A DNA stretch of 64,000 nt, taken from Tubulanus polymorphus (taxonomy: Eukaryota > Nemertea > Palaeonemertea > Tubulaniformes > Tubulanidae). Shown here piece by piece: positions 1 through 11,229 of this stretch (the stretch's first letter is position 1; each line of letters starts with the position of its first letter). The translations under genes were made by a program, and so were the position numbers. The stretch covers positions 10,100,275 through 10,164,274 of the forward strand of contig NC_134032.1 in NCBI RefSeq assembly GCF_964204645.1, given 5' to 3'. The notes under the pieces are model-generated. The model saw only the letters and a list, made by a program, of their open reading frames with translations, did not search any database and was not told where the DNA came from.

Positions 1-372
1 TAAAGCCAGCCTGGGCTTCACTTATAATGTGATTCGTATCTAGAAATGTTGACAATCTTTGATTTAGGATACTTTTAAATAATTTACCAAGACAGCTAAC
101 TAAGGTAATACCTCTATAATTATCAGGATTAGAGGGATCGCCATTCTTTTTGAAAATGGGTTTGATGACGCCTATAGACCACATCTCTGGAACATATCCT
201 GTTTTAAGAACTAAATTGAATAATTTTTGTAATATATCAACTAAAAACGGATACTGACTAACTCCCAGCAGCTCATTCGTGATTCCATCAATGCCTGGGG
301 CCTTATTGTTTTTGAGTAAAGAGATAGCCTTAATTACCTCATCACTGGTTATATCACTGTTCAAAATATAAT
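1..372 (-). mobile_element. Non-LTR retrotransposon reverse transcriptase fragment, runs off the window start
   Basis: Read on the minus strand, an uninterrupted frame from about 370 to base 1 encodes the fingers and early palm region of a LINE-type reverse transcriptase. It contains the block KAPGIDGI, then a PDNYRGI block about 70 residues later, and EAQAGF at the window edge, in the order expected for Jockey/CR1/RTE-like pol proteins. No methionine start is present, so it is an internal piece. The catalytic YADD part would lie outside the window. There are no stops in about 120 codons, so the copy may be fairly young. Identity as a non-LTR RT is firm; the clade is not determined. Confidence 0.85.
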
Positions 373-1170
373 TGTGGGCCCCACTCCGCGCGGTTACGCC
401 ACCGTGCGGGATTTACGCGAAGCAGCAAACACAAACACGGCCACTCTCTCAATTTTCAATGATAGAAATCGTGTGTGCATTTCAATTATTTCGGCTGTTA
501 GGGTTATAAGGCACAATATAAGTTGATGATGTGATATGGCGATGTTAATTAATGATAATTCCGCAGTGAAGCTAGTCACGAACGGTACCGATTGAGTGTA
601 CAGCTGCCAAAAACACTGAAATGTGCGTAGTTGCGTAACTATTTGCAGTGAATTGCAGACGAAACATGAAGCCTTAACGGCCGTTTAAAAGAAAATTACC
701 AATCGCAATTGTAAAATAAAAATGAGATAGAACCTAAGTTAAAATTCTGGCCATTTCTAAAATGTTATTAATAATTTTTAGTCAGTGCGGAACGTTTAGT
801 TTTCCAACAATAATGAGGGGTGGTAGGTAGTCATGCAATTCAAGTCATCATTTATTACACGTTACTTCCGTGTTGTTGAAAATCTCGCGAGTCCTGGACC
901 AAACCCCATTGAACAGTGTGATCTGTGTGCTGGCCACAAATGCACACAGATCACACTACACCACCCATTACACACTCCAGTACCCACAGCTTTCATATAT
1001 CCATCCAAATATTTAGAGTGTCTTTCTTCCTGGATATAGCGAGAGCCTTCTAGTTTACTAACACGTGACATAAACAACATAGACAAACCAAAAGAATAAT
1101 CTTTTAGTAGACTTGTAATTTAAGTCAGTATTAACGGTACATCCAATCGATCACATCGAAAACCCTTAAT
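373..1170. other. No gene seen; repeat-derived intergenic DNA
   Basis: No coding signal that I can support. The stretch holds a perfect hairpin at 916-956. A piece at about 1045-1125 resembles 23190-23280 inside the 1995-bp tandem duplication, so part of this stretch is repeat-derived. Confidence 0.5.
916..956. repeat. Perfect 15-bp inverted repeat (hairpin)
   Basis: GTGTGATCTGTGTGC at 916-930 is followed after 11 nt by its exact reverse complement at 942-956. Such a stem could be a MITE remnant or a structured RNA; nothing around it decides. Confidence 0.8.
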
Positions 1171-1179
1171 ACCATCAGA

Positions 1180-1726
1180 TTAGAAACATATTCCGCCTCC
1201 ACATTTGTTACTGCAACAATCATCACCGCTTGAACACATGGTCATCGCTCCCGTGCACTCGTTATAGCCTAAAAGAAGGACGTTAGAAATGGAATTTCGA
1301 AGTGAATCACTTTTTTTACTTCAATTGCAGAAATAATTGAACTTCCCACCCTGGTTGTAGGACCCATGATAACCCAGACGATTATAATGATCATAAATGA
1401 CCCTCGTTCATGTCGACCATTCAAAGTTAAGGAAATACATGTATATAAGAACAACATTCCGTGTTAATTAAATTGATTTTTGTCAGAATATAAATATGTT
1501 GTATAATATCTGAAATGCAATTTATCAAATTCATTTAATCAATTGATAAACAAATGTGTAGGCCTACTGATAATCGCAACTTTAATTCATACCTATTATG
1601 CATGAAATCCTTTGAAATTGTGTATCATTTTCCTACGTTTTACTCACCCCATGACTCAGCAAATGACGCAGCACTGACCACAATCGTAACAATAGCACAT
1701 ACACGAGGTATCAAATCAGTAAACAT
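1180..1726 (-). CDS. Secreted cystine-knot (ICK-pattern) peptide precursor, copy 1
   Basis: Two exons on the minus strand. Exon 1 (1726-1648, 26 codons plus 1 nt) starts with ATG and encodes a short basic head and a hydrophobic stretch ending in a Ser-Phe-Ala type signal-peptidase site. It ends at a gtgagt donor. Exon 2 (1268-1180, 89 nt) follows a cttcttttag acceptor and ends in TAA. Phase 1 joins to phase 1, and the sum (168 nt) is a 55-residue precursor. The mature part has six cysteines spaced C-x6-C-x5-CC-x3-C-x4-C, the knottin framework seen in many secreted peptides and in O-superfamily-like venom peptides. Copy 2 at 12303-14541 has the same exon structure, phase and cysteine spacing, which strongly supports the model. 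Function (venom, defence or signalling) cannot be told from sequence; there is no obvious propeptide between signal and mature region. Confidence 0.82.
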
Positions 1727-2352
1727 TTTCGTCGACTATAATTTTAATTGAAATATATTAGCAACTTGGCACTTTCCACAAATTATCGTACATTGTATAT
1801 TCAATAATCTTCAATAGGCTCTCAGCTAATTAATCTTTTGTCAGATACCAGGTTCATGCTGCTTCGTAAAAAAAACTGACAATAGATAATGTGTCAAAGT
1901 ATCGATAACGGGTTTTGTGCCTTGCTGGTTTGAATGCCGTGCTATCAAGCGTTTCGTCAAAATTAGTCGGAACAGTTTGTTTAACAGTAGGAATGAAAAT
2001 AATAATCAATTCAGTAAATATCTGTTTGAAACATTAGAATAATTTGATGTCAATTAGATGGCAGACGCTGTACATTACGCAGTCACGTGACTTTCTTTGG
2101 CGGATTGTTGTCTTTCTGGCCCTGAGTGCGGGGCGGCCATATCACTTGCATATTGCGTACGTGTCGGGCTTTATACATGAATAGATATTCATTATAAAGA
2201 TTGTCCCGAGTCGTTTGACTGAAATTAGTTCATCACCCCCCTTTTTCAAGGCGTCCTCTTTAAAACACTAGAATCATTCCTCACCTCGCCTCGGGATATT
2301 CGGTTATGAACTTTATGCAGCTAAAATTAAGATCCCCATCGGTTTAAATCCA
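1727..2352. other. 5' flank of peptide gene copy 1
   Basis: The stretch immediately upstream of the peptide start (1727-1830) aligns with the flank of copy 2 (14542-14660), including a TTGAATATAC-type AT-rich motif on the minus strand that could serve as core promoter. The rest shows no gene. Confidence 0.5.
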
Positions 2353-2400
2353 GGGGCTAGTTGCTCAAAAGTTGATTAGAGTTAACCAGGGGATAATTGA
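2353..2400. repeat. Solo left end of a GGGCCAGTTGCTCA-type MITE
   Basis: The segment GGGGCTAGTTGCTCAAAAG matches the terminus of the elements at 22813-23066, 24808-25061 and 60482-60598. It stops where the retrotransposon fragment begins, so the right half was lost or displaced. Confidence 0.6.
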
Positions 2401-2417
2401 CACGTGTGGTTTGATCT

Positions 2418-3680
2418 CATGATATTACTTTATGCTGACGATACACTGTTACTAGCCGATAGTGTCTCTAATTTACAAATCATGTTGTACCAAGTAGTTG
2501 AGTACTGTGAAATTAATTATCAACGCCGATAAAACGAAGGCAATCGTTTTTGAGAGGAGGAAGTCCGCTAGGCTACCCACTTTTTATATCCGAGATACAC
2601 CTATAGAGACCGTGTCAGAATTTAAATACCTCGGCATTCTTTTTAACTATACTGGAAACTTTGCTAAATGTAGAAACGCGATATGTGATCATGCAAAGAA
2701 GGCATTATTTTTTGTATAACAGCAAGTACAGAGGCACTGTTTGGATATCGATGCCTCGTTCCAGATTTTTGATGCACTAGTCGGTTCAATACTTTCGTTT
2801 GGTAGCGAGGTTTGGGGTTTTATCAATTTAGATGCCGTTGAAAAAATTCGTTTAATGTTTTGTAAGTATCTCACGAAACTGAGACGCGCTACACCAAGTG
2901 CAATGATATATGGTGAGCTAGGGCGATTCCCTATCTAAAATCAAATAAGAATAAAAATGGTTAAATTCTGGGGCCATCTCATCATGCAGGAGTCGCCTCA
3001 CTCTGGGAAAATGTATAGAGTCTTGCTAAATAATCATGTTAATGGCAATAATAGTAAATGGATATCATGCGTAAAATCAACGTTAGAAAATTGTGGCCTA
3101 GGTTACATTTGGTACGAGCAGTCCTTCCCAAACATTCGATATCTAACGGAGTTAGTCAAACTACGACTACAGGATGGTTTTAAACAAAATTGGCATAAAT
3201 CTCTCGAATATTACTCAAAACTAGACACTTATCGTAGCATTAAATTAGAATGGGGAACAGAGCAATTTTTACTTAACCTACCAATGGATTTACGTTCGGC
3301 TCGTATCCGATTTTGATGCTCTAATCACCCGCTACCTATTGAAACTGGTAGATACCAAAACATACCAAGGGGCGATCGCTTATGTACCAAATGTAACCTA
3401 AACAAAATTGGTGACGAATTCCATTATGTTTTGGAATGTAATTACTTTTTGAACTTGCGAAATGCGTATATACCCGAATTTTTCAACTACCTACAAATTT
3501 AGGAATTTATTCAATACAAATGATAGAAATGTGATAAGAAAACTTGCAGTTTATGTTAAAATATTATGTAGAAGTATGTAAACTTTTATTTCTATGTATA
3601 TTAATGTTGTTTTTGTGCTCGAAAAATTATGTACAATTTGGAGCAATAAAGAATAAATGTAATGTAAATGTAAATGACAA
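2418..3680 (+). pseudogene. 5'-truncated, frameshifted non-LTR retrotransposon (RT C-terminal part and 3' tail)
   Basis: Translation from about 2421 gives the RT active-site block LLYADDT, followed by downstream thumb-type sequence including EFKYLGILF. The frame is broken near 2500 and near 2720 and by a stop at 2936-2938, so no functional enzyme is encoded. Coding-like sequence continues to about 3315 with motifs of the C-terminal region, and a short segment about 3380-3450 has a cysteine/histidine pattern. The 3' end (about 3640-3680) is an AATGTAAATG-like tail, typical of LINEs that end in short tandem repeats. The fragment is absent from the corresponding place in the second peptide-gene module, so it inserted after that duplication or was lost from copy 2. 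Confidence 0.85.
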
Positions 3681-3739
3681 TTAAATGTTCATTTCTACTA
3701 TGGTATTTATCCGCCGGTTGTCTTTAACAAACACTTGAA

Positions 3740-6700
3740 CAACAGGTACCAATGTACTAGGTGTGATCAGCTGTCGACCACGTCGTTGACCATAAACCCT
3801 TGCATTATTTTCAGCAAAAAATATTTAGTCACGTGTTGCATCTTAGATTCCAGTTACAGAAATCGCTTCTGTACGTTTAAAAGTATATTCATTTGTTATT
3901 TTTCCTTTGATATTACTTTCCTTTAATTATAACGCTCGATTGCCATGGATGATTGTTAAAATTCGAATGAAAAGTGTAATAGATATAATAAAGCAAAGAG
4001 TTTCAAATCAGGTATTAGAAGTGTACTCAGGTATTAGACGTTTTCCTATAGTGTAGAACCTATCTTAACACACACTTATCAAACACTTTCAAAACACTAT
4101 CGAAATCGACAAAATTAGGACTTCCACCTGTTTAGACAAGCGTTCGCTGGAATCTCACTTGATGAAATTCATAAAATAATTAATCTCTTCTACTTCTATC
4201 GTCTATCTGATATGTTATACCGCGTGTTTAATAGTTGTGTGACAATCAACGTTGGTTATGAATGATAAAGATTTGAATATTTCATCACTGGGCTTACCTT
4301 AGTCGCTGCTTCCAACGTATATTCAACTTTTGAAATGTAATAATCTCGTTTTTCCTAGCCAATAAAGCATTGGATGTCATATTTTATGCGTTTCAAATGC
4401 GAATTGAAATTATAATAATGTTTGCACAGCTTGATATCGATTGAAACTTATATCGATGCTTTGTTTGTTAGAAAGGGCAACTGCGGAAAAAAGCAGAAAA
4501 CTATTTCACCATATTTTGTTCAAAAATAGGTTTAGTAGAAACTTCGGCCATCGCCATTTTCTCTAGCGGACACTTTTCTTTCTGCTATGACGTAGTGCGG
4601 GCCCTCTGCGATACGTGCTATTGCCGTTATTGCGAGTGTTCTCATCACTTGTCCAACAACAGTTCTAAAATGCAGCATAATGCCAAATATACAATTAATT
4701 TATTTTTCAACTCGGATATCGGTAAAGCTTTCATTTATAATTGATTTACCTAAGAACAAGGTCGTTCAATTATGATAAAGATATTGAACAAACCAAAGGC
4801 GGAAAACCGAGCAACTTCTAGCGAGACTTGTGGATCCTCGCTTGCCATAAGCGGAATCCTCGATTGCCTCAGCAGGTCGTAGGTTCCCCATTGTTTGGAT
4901 ATGTCAAAAAGTGTTTGGATGTTTCGAACAGTAGATGGATGGATAAAAGCAGAGGCCACACTGGCAGTACAGCAGGAGTTTTCTTATCGGGATATTTAAC
5001 TGAGATTTCGATGAACGTATCATTTTGTGTACACACTCACGTGCTTGATGGACCATCTTCACCCGTCAAGGGATTCGAACCCACTACGTTAAAGCTGTTC
5101 GCCGAACCCCTTGACCTCACAAGTCGTTGGAGTCGTTACTAGCCGACCAGAATCCGGTCGAACCAATCACAGCGCTTGTAGCAAACGACTTTAGGCTTCT
5201 ATTGGTTTTCCCGTTAAATGGACCAATCAACGAACGTTTTACTGAACAAGGAAGTATTTCGCAAATCGATATATGACGTCATGCGCAACAGCGCCAGTTT
5301 GAAATCACGCTTCGTGAGGCCTGGGGGCTGGTGGAAGCGAATTCGGGAGTGATACCGGACCCCTGGCAAGCGAGGATGTTGGTGGACCGGGACTTCGATT
5401 ACATGTCACACTTTGGGGTATTTACATGGCGGCTCTCCTCTGCCTTACATTGTGTATGAGTTAATAAGGGAGAATTGAAAATCTCAACTAATGCCTATTT
5501 CAACTTGACTTGAGGGCACATCAGTTAGCCTGGCAGTGTCAGTTTGGAGACACCATTTCATGAACTCTTTAACAGTATGTTTCCATGCCTAACATTTGGA
5601 ACTTTTTTCTAATCATCAGAAATCATGGCTCCTAAGCATACATGCAATCACGGGCATTTTGTTGAAAATTAAAAGATGGCCGCTTCTCATTTCAACATGA
5701 GAAAATAAATAGCTTTTGGCGATGCTTCAAAAACAATGTTTTAGATCAACATTCAGCCCATTTAGGTCATATCAAGACTTTTATCAGGTATATACTACCA
5801 AAACTGATTGAGCTAGGCCAACCCATCTTTCAGGCCAAGGTGAAATAGACGTTAGACATTAGAATTATTTTTAAACACTACTTCCAACAACTACGGTAGA
5901 AATAAATGGTATATTATAGTTTTGCCACTGCAGTTCTCTGAATCAATACGCACCCGCCACTTCATCGATATTGATTGGAACTTTTATAGGTCTTTTTTAT
6001 CCGGAATCAATAGGGCAACTCACCCGGCACTTATTGGGTACACAATCGATCCACGCGGATCACTCTCCAAAATTGAACGAAAAAAAGGACGCATCATTCT
6101 GATAGTTTAGTGGAAGAAGGATTAACTGCGCGTATTTCTGTCGACCACCGGATGCGGCCGAATGAATATTGGACGTAGGCCGCACGCCGTGTCTTTAGGG
6201 AGCATACAGATTCGTAACATCTTCTAAATATTTTATGTAGAAACTTGGACGTATTTTTGATGACGATATTCAGGGATTAGCGATCCGTTTCATATGATTG
6301 ATTAGCAGTTGATTTTGAAGTTTCACCATTTGCGCGTTAACTATGAAACTGCATAACACACGAGCCCCACCAACCTGTTAGACCTGGTACCAAAAAATAC
6401 ATAAAGTGGATGTAATTTTGCTGGTACGTGTATACATGTATTTGCTCATCGATTCATGACGAGTGTTCATCGAACTGTAATTTCAGTAACCAGAACCAGC
6501 AGAAGCGCAGCAGGTGACTGGTATACATGTATTTGCTCATCAATTCGCGACGACTGTTCAGAGAGCAGATATTTCAGAAACCAGAGTGTAACAGGTGACT
6601 ATTGGATTTTCGACTGAACTTTATTCAACAATTGTGCTACGTGTCATTTATAATGCCACCTGGTATTGTAGTAGGAAAATGTGCTAATACGAAAATGTAA
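3740..6700. other. Duplicated non-coding module flanking peptide gene 1
   Basis: Much of this stretch aligns with 15050-16500: for example 4090-4170 with 15255-15330, 4380-4480 with 15510-15620, 4550-4640 with 15650-15750, 5880-5990 with 16020-16145, and 6360-6690 with 16300-16510. Reading frames are not conserved between the copies, so I see no gene. Copy 1 additionally holds 4800-5500, including a tRNA-like segment. Confidence 0.6.
5040..5140 (-). repeat. Possible tRNA-derived SINE remnant
   Basis: On the minus strand GTGGGTTCGAATCCC matches the tRNA B-box/T-arm consensus. No convincing cloverleaf or A box is visible, so a functional tRNA is unlikely. Confidence 0.3.
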
Positions 6701-6744
6701 CTGTAGAATTCATTGCAAAATATCTTATGTATTGTAATAAAACA

Positions 6745-6905
6745 TCTGAACAGGTTGGAAAAGGTCGTTAAATCGACCAGGATCGGTGCAATGTGTAAGT
6801 GTCGGCACTATGGACGGAATCATACGTGGCCCTGTGTGCGTTAGGATCACTGGTTTGGGCCGATTGACTGGATTTTCTACTGCTTAGTTCTGGATACAGT
6901 GTAAT
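6745..6905 (-). promoter_or_regulatory. Orphan copy of the receptor upstream block
   Basis: The block aligns with those upstream of all five array receptors (8726-8890, 11040-11195, 18365-18485, 20325-20510, 22365-22465). By orientation it should precede a receptor starting near 6400, but that position is occupied by the flank of the peptide module. It marks a lost receptor or a duplication breakpoint. Confidence 0.6.
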
Positions 6906-7449
6906 TAGGCTTAGGGCGGATCTACCCTACAGCACTTCCGCTCGAGCAGTGATTGAGAACAATTGCGCAATCTATGTGTTAGTTTTTTTAGTATCTCAAC
7001 TTTAGTAAGTTCAATTCGTTTTATACATGGGGTCAGTATATTCAATATGGTTGGTGAACCATCTCAGATATTAGAGGTCCGCTGTGCGATTCCATTCTCA
7101 ATTGAAGGATCCATTGAAAATTTAGCAATAATCCGAAAAATCGATACAGTTTGTCATTTCTTGCTTGATGAAAACTTGTAATCGAATAAGGCATGGAAAT
7201 GAGTTTAAAGTTATAAAGTGAATTTGAAGCAAAAAAAATCAATCATTTAACCTATTTTGTATTTTCGTGTCTGTTGTGCAGAAAAAATTAACGATTGTAA
7301 GGAGACAATTTTAAGTCTCCGAAGTAAGTTTATTGGAGTTGTACAAATTAACAACAAAAAATAGTATACTAAAAGACAGTGTAATCGAATCAGCCAACAG
7401 CAAAAACGGATTGAAGTTGTGTGAAGTGAATCGAACTTGAAATCAATAG

Positions 7450-8403
7450 TTATTTTACTGAATTTCTACAGCAGATTTTCTTACAGAAATATTCACGAAT
7501 TTCTCGTCCCAGTAAAAGATATATGTAGAAATTTACCACATAGTTACACACTTGAAACTGATCGGAAATGTCCATTAGAGATTCCTTCTGTATCGGTGAG
7601 ATTGGTAACATCGCAATAATAGTGGATGGTATTGTAGATATTGCAAATGCGAGTGAGACTGTTATAAGCATTATTGTCGTACGTTTTGATTTCGTAATTT
7701 TCTGATCAGACGAAATCAATTTTGAACCACTGAATAACTGAACTATTATCAGAGAATTGGATGTAATAATCAAAGCTAATGGTAGAATATAAGCGTAGGT
7801 GACAATTATGGTAAAAAATTTTATCTGGTCAAATAATCTAAAGTAACACCCGAAGGTCTGGTCGGAAAAATGTATCGACATAGCAGGTGTGAGATATTGA
7901 ACGAGTACATTCACTGCTGTAATTAACAATGTAGCAAATCTAGCGAATCTTGGTGTACATATCAAACGAGATGTGAACGGGAAGAGAACAACTGCCGCGC
8001 GCTCTAAAGAAATAGCTACTAATAACCACGAACTATTGCAGGCTGAAAGCGTCATTATGAAATCATAGATTTGACAACTGATCAGTGAATCCATCAAAAA
8101 TATTGGACCGGAGTTTAGACGTGAGAGAACAAACTGTAAAACAGGCATCAGCGTAAAATTGGCACAGAATGTGAAGTCACCGAGCGACAAAGCGATCAGA
8201 TAGTTAGCATAAGATAAACTGCGGAATCTGCGACTTAGCATTATCAGGCAAGTAGCTGAATTCCCGAAGATCCCAAACAGAAATAACATAGGAAGGATAA
8301 CTAACAATACAGTGCGGTAGATCCCAGAGCGGTTTACCACAGACATTAGAACGATGTAGCTGCTATGAGTTCGACCAATTTGCATATGAGTTGTTGAATT
8401 CAT
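7450..8403 (-). CDS. Rhodopsin-like GPCR, array copy A (317 aa, intronless)
   Basis: A single uninterrupted frame with seven hydrophobic segments. Residue landmarks: N-glycosylation sites near the N-terminus; the GN pair of TM1 (47-48); LSLGD of TM2 (72-76); the conserved Cys of TM3 (110) and its ECL2 partner (186); a reduced E/DRY box, ISLER, at 131-135; and an NFYIY segment at 291-295 in place of NPxxY. The TM6 CWxP motif is absent. These are class A features in the style of divergent peptide (FMRFamide-like) receptors. Ligand unknown. The first ATG is conserved in all five paralogues with the same opening MNST. Codons and flanks match the neighbours, indicating recent tandem duplication. 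It would signal through G proteins at the plasma membrane if functional. Confidence 0.9.
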   Translation of the reverse strand: MNSTTHMQIGRTHSSYIVLMSVVNRSGIYRTVLLVILPMLFLFGIFGNSATCLIMLSRRFRSLSYANYLIALSLGDFTFCANFTLMPVLQFVLSRLNSGPIFLMDSLISCQIYDFIMTLSACNSSWLLVAISLERAAVVLFPFTSRLICTPRFARFATLLITAVNVLVQYLTPAMSIHFSDQTFGCYFRLFDQIKFFTIIVTYAYILPLALIITSNSLIIVQLFSGSKLISSDQKITKSKRTTIMLITVSLAFAISTIPSTIIAMLPISPIQKESLMDISDQFQVCNYVVNFYIYLLLGREIREYFCKKICCRNSVK

Positions 8404-8725
8404 GATTTATGAGCATCGAATGAAAGTGCACTGAGTGTCTGGGAATCTACTGACGTCTGAGAATGTTCTGGAACTGGCCGTGTCTTCTCGCATATTGGAA
8501 AATAAATTCAAGTTAAGTTATGTGAATACATCAGTAAATTCTTTATTGTCGTTACAATTCATTTGAAAGATTTATGTTTCCGCTTCTAATGAAAAATCTA
8601 TTTTTATGACATTTAACACAATTTACTCAGATTTGTCAGTTGATCTTGTTAAACATAAATGTAACTGAATCAAATATCAATATTTGTTGTACCAGAAAGA
8701 ATTCATTGCAACTTGTGTAATATTA

Positions 8726-8890
8726 TAGTAAAATGTCTGAACAGGTTGGAGAGTGTCGTTGAGCAATCGGGATCTGCGCAATGTGTAAATGTCGACATTA
8801 TGGACAGAACTATGCGCGGTCTTGGGGGCTCAGTTATCACTCGTTTGAGGCCGATTGACTGGATTTTCTATGATTCATTCTGTATACAGA
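8726..8890 (-). promoter_or_regulatory. Conserved upstream block of receptor A
   Basis: The block lies about 330-490 bp upstream of the receptor ATG and is shared by six array units. It contains the perfect 12-bp palindrome AATGTCGACATT (8788-8799). It may be promoter DNA or a non-coding first exon. Reading frames differ between copies, so it is not coding. Confidence 0.55.
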
Positions 8891-8899
8891 TATCCGCTC

Positions 8900-9800
8900 T
8901 AGCAGTGTCCTGGGATGATTTCGCAAACTAGGTTTTTAGTATTTTCCCCGTCAGGCCTTATCAGCATTGTGTTGCGGCTCTCTTTTGACGATATATTGGT
9001 TTATATTTCAATAACGAAGCAAATATCTAAATGCTTCTTTCCATGACTTCCTAATTTCGGTTTACTGGGTAAGGACCTCAAGACCGTCGAAAATGATGCG
9101 TGACCGTCAGACGTTTACACGATTATGAACGAGTAACAAGTAACTACAGTAAACCACTAACTCGGAAAAACTAGGACCGGCACAATTCCGAAGTATGCGA
9201 ATTCCGAAGGACTGGAAAATACTTAAGAAGTCAAAAATGATTTCGTTTTGGCCAATCAGCCTTTAAATTTTAATTTTTCATTTGTTCTACTTAATACATA
9301 ATTCGTCTTATTGTCTTGATTTATCTTTCTCTACATCATTGATCTTTCTCTTCACGGGGCTCGTATTTGTTGAAGTCTGGGCTGTAGCTTAGATCATCAA
9401 GTATCCTGGATGATCTAAGCTACCGTTCAAACCGAAACATCAAATACGAGTCCCTGTGCTTTAATAACATATTTTATTTTAACATCGAGAGGATCTAGAA
9501 TTATCTTACCTTATCCAGAACATTCTTTTATTTCGTGATGTGTTACTTTTCGTGAATTAGTGTTCAGCGATTAGGGTTTTTTGACTTTCTTTGAAAACCC
9601 TCTTGTAATTTCCGTTTGTTTTGTCCTACATAAAATTAACTTTCAATCAGACTCGACAGCTAACAGTTTCATAACGAATTTTGTTCATTTTTATGTTACT
9701 CGATTTCAATACTTCGACCCTTCGACCTTTTGTATGAAAAACCACTTTTACCAGTTTACAGTGAATACTGATTGAAATTGTTTGAAGTGAATTGTACTTA
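8900..9800. other. Spacer with MITE pieces between receptors A and B
   Basis: No gene. About 9144-9235 resembles the left part of the pogo-like MITE at 40976-41165 (CAGTAAACC... ACTCGGA). A foldback MITE sits at 9353-9458. From 9770 on is the conserved 3' flank of receptor B. Confidence 0.5.
9353..9458. mobile_element. Foldback MITE, CAGGGGCTCGTATTTG family
   Basis: Ends CACGGGGCTCGTATTTG and CAAATACGAGTCCCTGTG are inverted copies, and an inner pair, GTAGCTTAGATCATC / GATGATCTAAGCTAC, forms a near-perfect hairpin. The same family occurs at 57633-57770. Confidence 0.75.
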
Positions 9801-9811
9801 ATTATCAATGT

Positions 9812-10756
9812 TTATTTGACTGAATTTCTACAGTAGATTTTCATACAGAAATATTCACGAATTTCTCGTCCCAGCAGGATATATATGTAGAAATTTACAA
9901 CATAGTTACAAACTCGAAACTGATTGGAAACGTCCATTAGAAAATCCATTTGTATGGGTGAGAGTGGTAACATTGCAATACTAGTGGAAGGAATTGTAAA
10001 TATCGCAAATGCGAATGAAACTGTTACAAGCATTATTGTTGTTTGTTTTGATTTCGTATTTTTCTGATCAGACGAAACGATTTTTTGACTTCTGAATAAC
10101 TGAACTATTATAACAGAATTTGATGTAATAATTAAAGCTAATGGTAGAATATAACAATGTGTGAACATAATGGTAAAAAATGTTATATGGTCAAATGATT
10201 CTAGGTAGCACCCGAAAGACTGGTCGGAAAAATGTATCGACATAGCGAGATATATAACAAAAACATTCAAAGCAGTAATTATCAATGTAGTAAATCTAGC
10301 GAATCTCGGTGTACATATCAAACGAGATTTGAACGGGAAGAGCACGACTGCCACACGTTCTAGCGATATCGCTACTACTAACCACGAACTACTGCTGACT
10401 ACAAGCACCAATACAAAATCATAGATTTGACAATTGATCAGCGAACCCATCAAGAATATTGGACCGGAGTTAAGACGCGAGAGAACAAATTGTAAAACAG
10501 GTATCAGCGTAAAATTGATGCAGTATGCGAAATCACTGACGGACAAAACGATCAGATAGTTAGCGTAAGATAAGCTGCGGAATTTGTGACTTATCATTAT
10601 CAGCAAAGAAGCCGAATTCCCGAAGACTCCAACCAAGAATAAGATAGGTAAGATAATCAATAACACAGTACGGTAGACTCCAGAGCTGTTTATCACACTC
10701 ATAAGGACGATGTAGCTTCTATGAGTTCGACTGATTTGCACCCGAGTTGAATTCAT
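9812..10756 (-). CDS. Rhodopsin-like GPCR, array copy B (314 aa, intronless)
   Basis: Paralogue of copy A with the same MNST start, GN in TM1, a TM3 cysteine, an ISLER box and an NFYIY TM7 segment. It is the most diverged member of the array by eye: ECL2 is shorter by two to three residues before the AMSIHFSDQ stretch, and the third intracellular loop differs (RSQKIVSSD). The frame is fully open, with no missing core residue, so it should make a full-length receptor. The 5' and 3' flanks align with those of the other copies. Ligand unknown; class A assignment is firm. Confidence 0.88.
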   Translation of the reverse strand: MNSTRVQISRTHRSYIVLMSVINSSGVYRTVLLIILPILFLVGVFGNSASLLIMISHKFRSLSYANYLIVLSVSDFAYCINFTLIPVLQFVLSRLNSGPIFLMGSLINCQIYDFVLVLVVSSSSWLVVAISLERVAVVLFPFKSRLICTPRFARFTTLIITALNVFVIYLAMSIHFSDQSFGCYLESFDHITFFTIMFTHCYILPLALIITSNSVIIVQLFRSQKIVSSDQKNTKSKQTTIMLVTVSFAFAIFTIPSTSIAMLPLSPIQMDFLMDVSNQFRVCNYVVNFYIYILLGREIREYFCMKIYCRNSVK

Positions 10757-11039
10757 GATTCATGCGGATCAAATAAGAGTGTGCCGACTGTCTGCAAAAT
10801 CTACTGGCAGCTTCAGAATTTACTGGAACGGACCGTGTCTTGTCGCGTATTGGAAAATGAATTCAATTGTAACGATTCATTTTTCGTATATAATGAAAAA
10901 TCCATTTTCAGAAAGTCTTACTCAATTTACTCATATGTGTCAAAGTTTATTATCGCGTAAAATATAAATGTAACTCAAATGTCAATATTCGATTTACGAA
11001 AAATAATTCATTGTAGATTATCTTGTATATTATATAGTA

Positions 11040-11195
11040 AAATATCCGCAAATGTTTTGAAAATGTCGTTAAGCGATCAGAATCTGTGCAGTGTCGACAC
11101 GATGGACAGAACTATGCGCGACCCTGGGTGCGCTATGATCACTAGTTTGGGTCGATTGACTGAATTTTTCTACTCTCTTATGCCGGATACAGTGT
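11040..11195 (-). promoter_or_regulatory. Conserved upstream block of receptor B
   Basis: Aligned with the other five blocks. It carries a GTGTCGACAC palindrome near 11092-11101. It is the likely promoter-proximal or 5' UTR part of receptor B. Confidence 0.5.
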
Positions 11196-11229
11196 AATCA
11201 GGCAAAAGGCCGATCTAGCCTAACGTAAT

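Noticed and set aside
8713-8931. Plus-strand frames in the receptor upstream blocks (also near 20185-20505 and 22311-22730)
   Set aside because: Paralogous blocks are in different frames with different stops, so the conserved feature is DNA, not protein.
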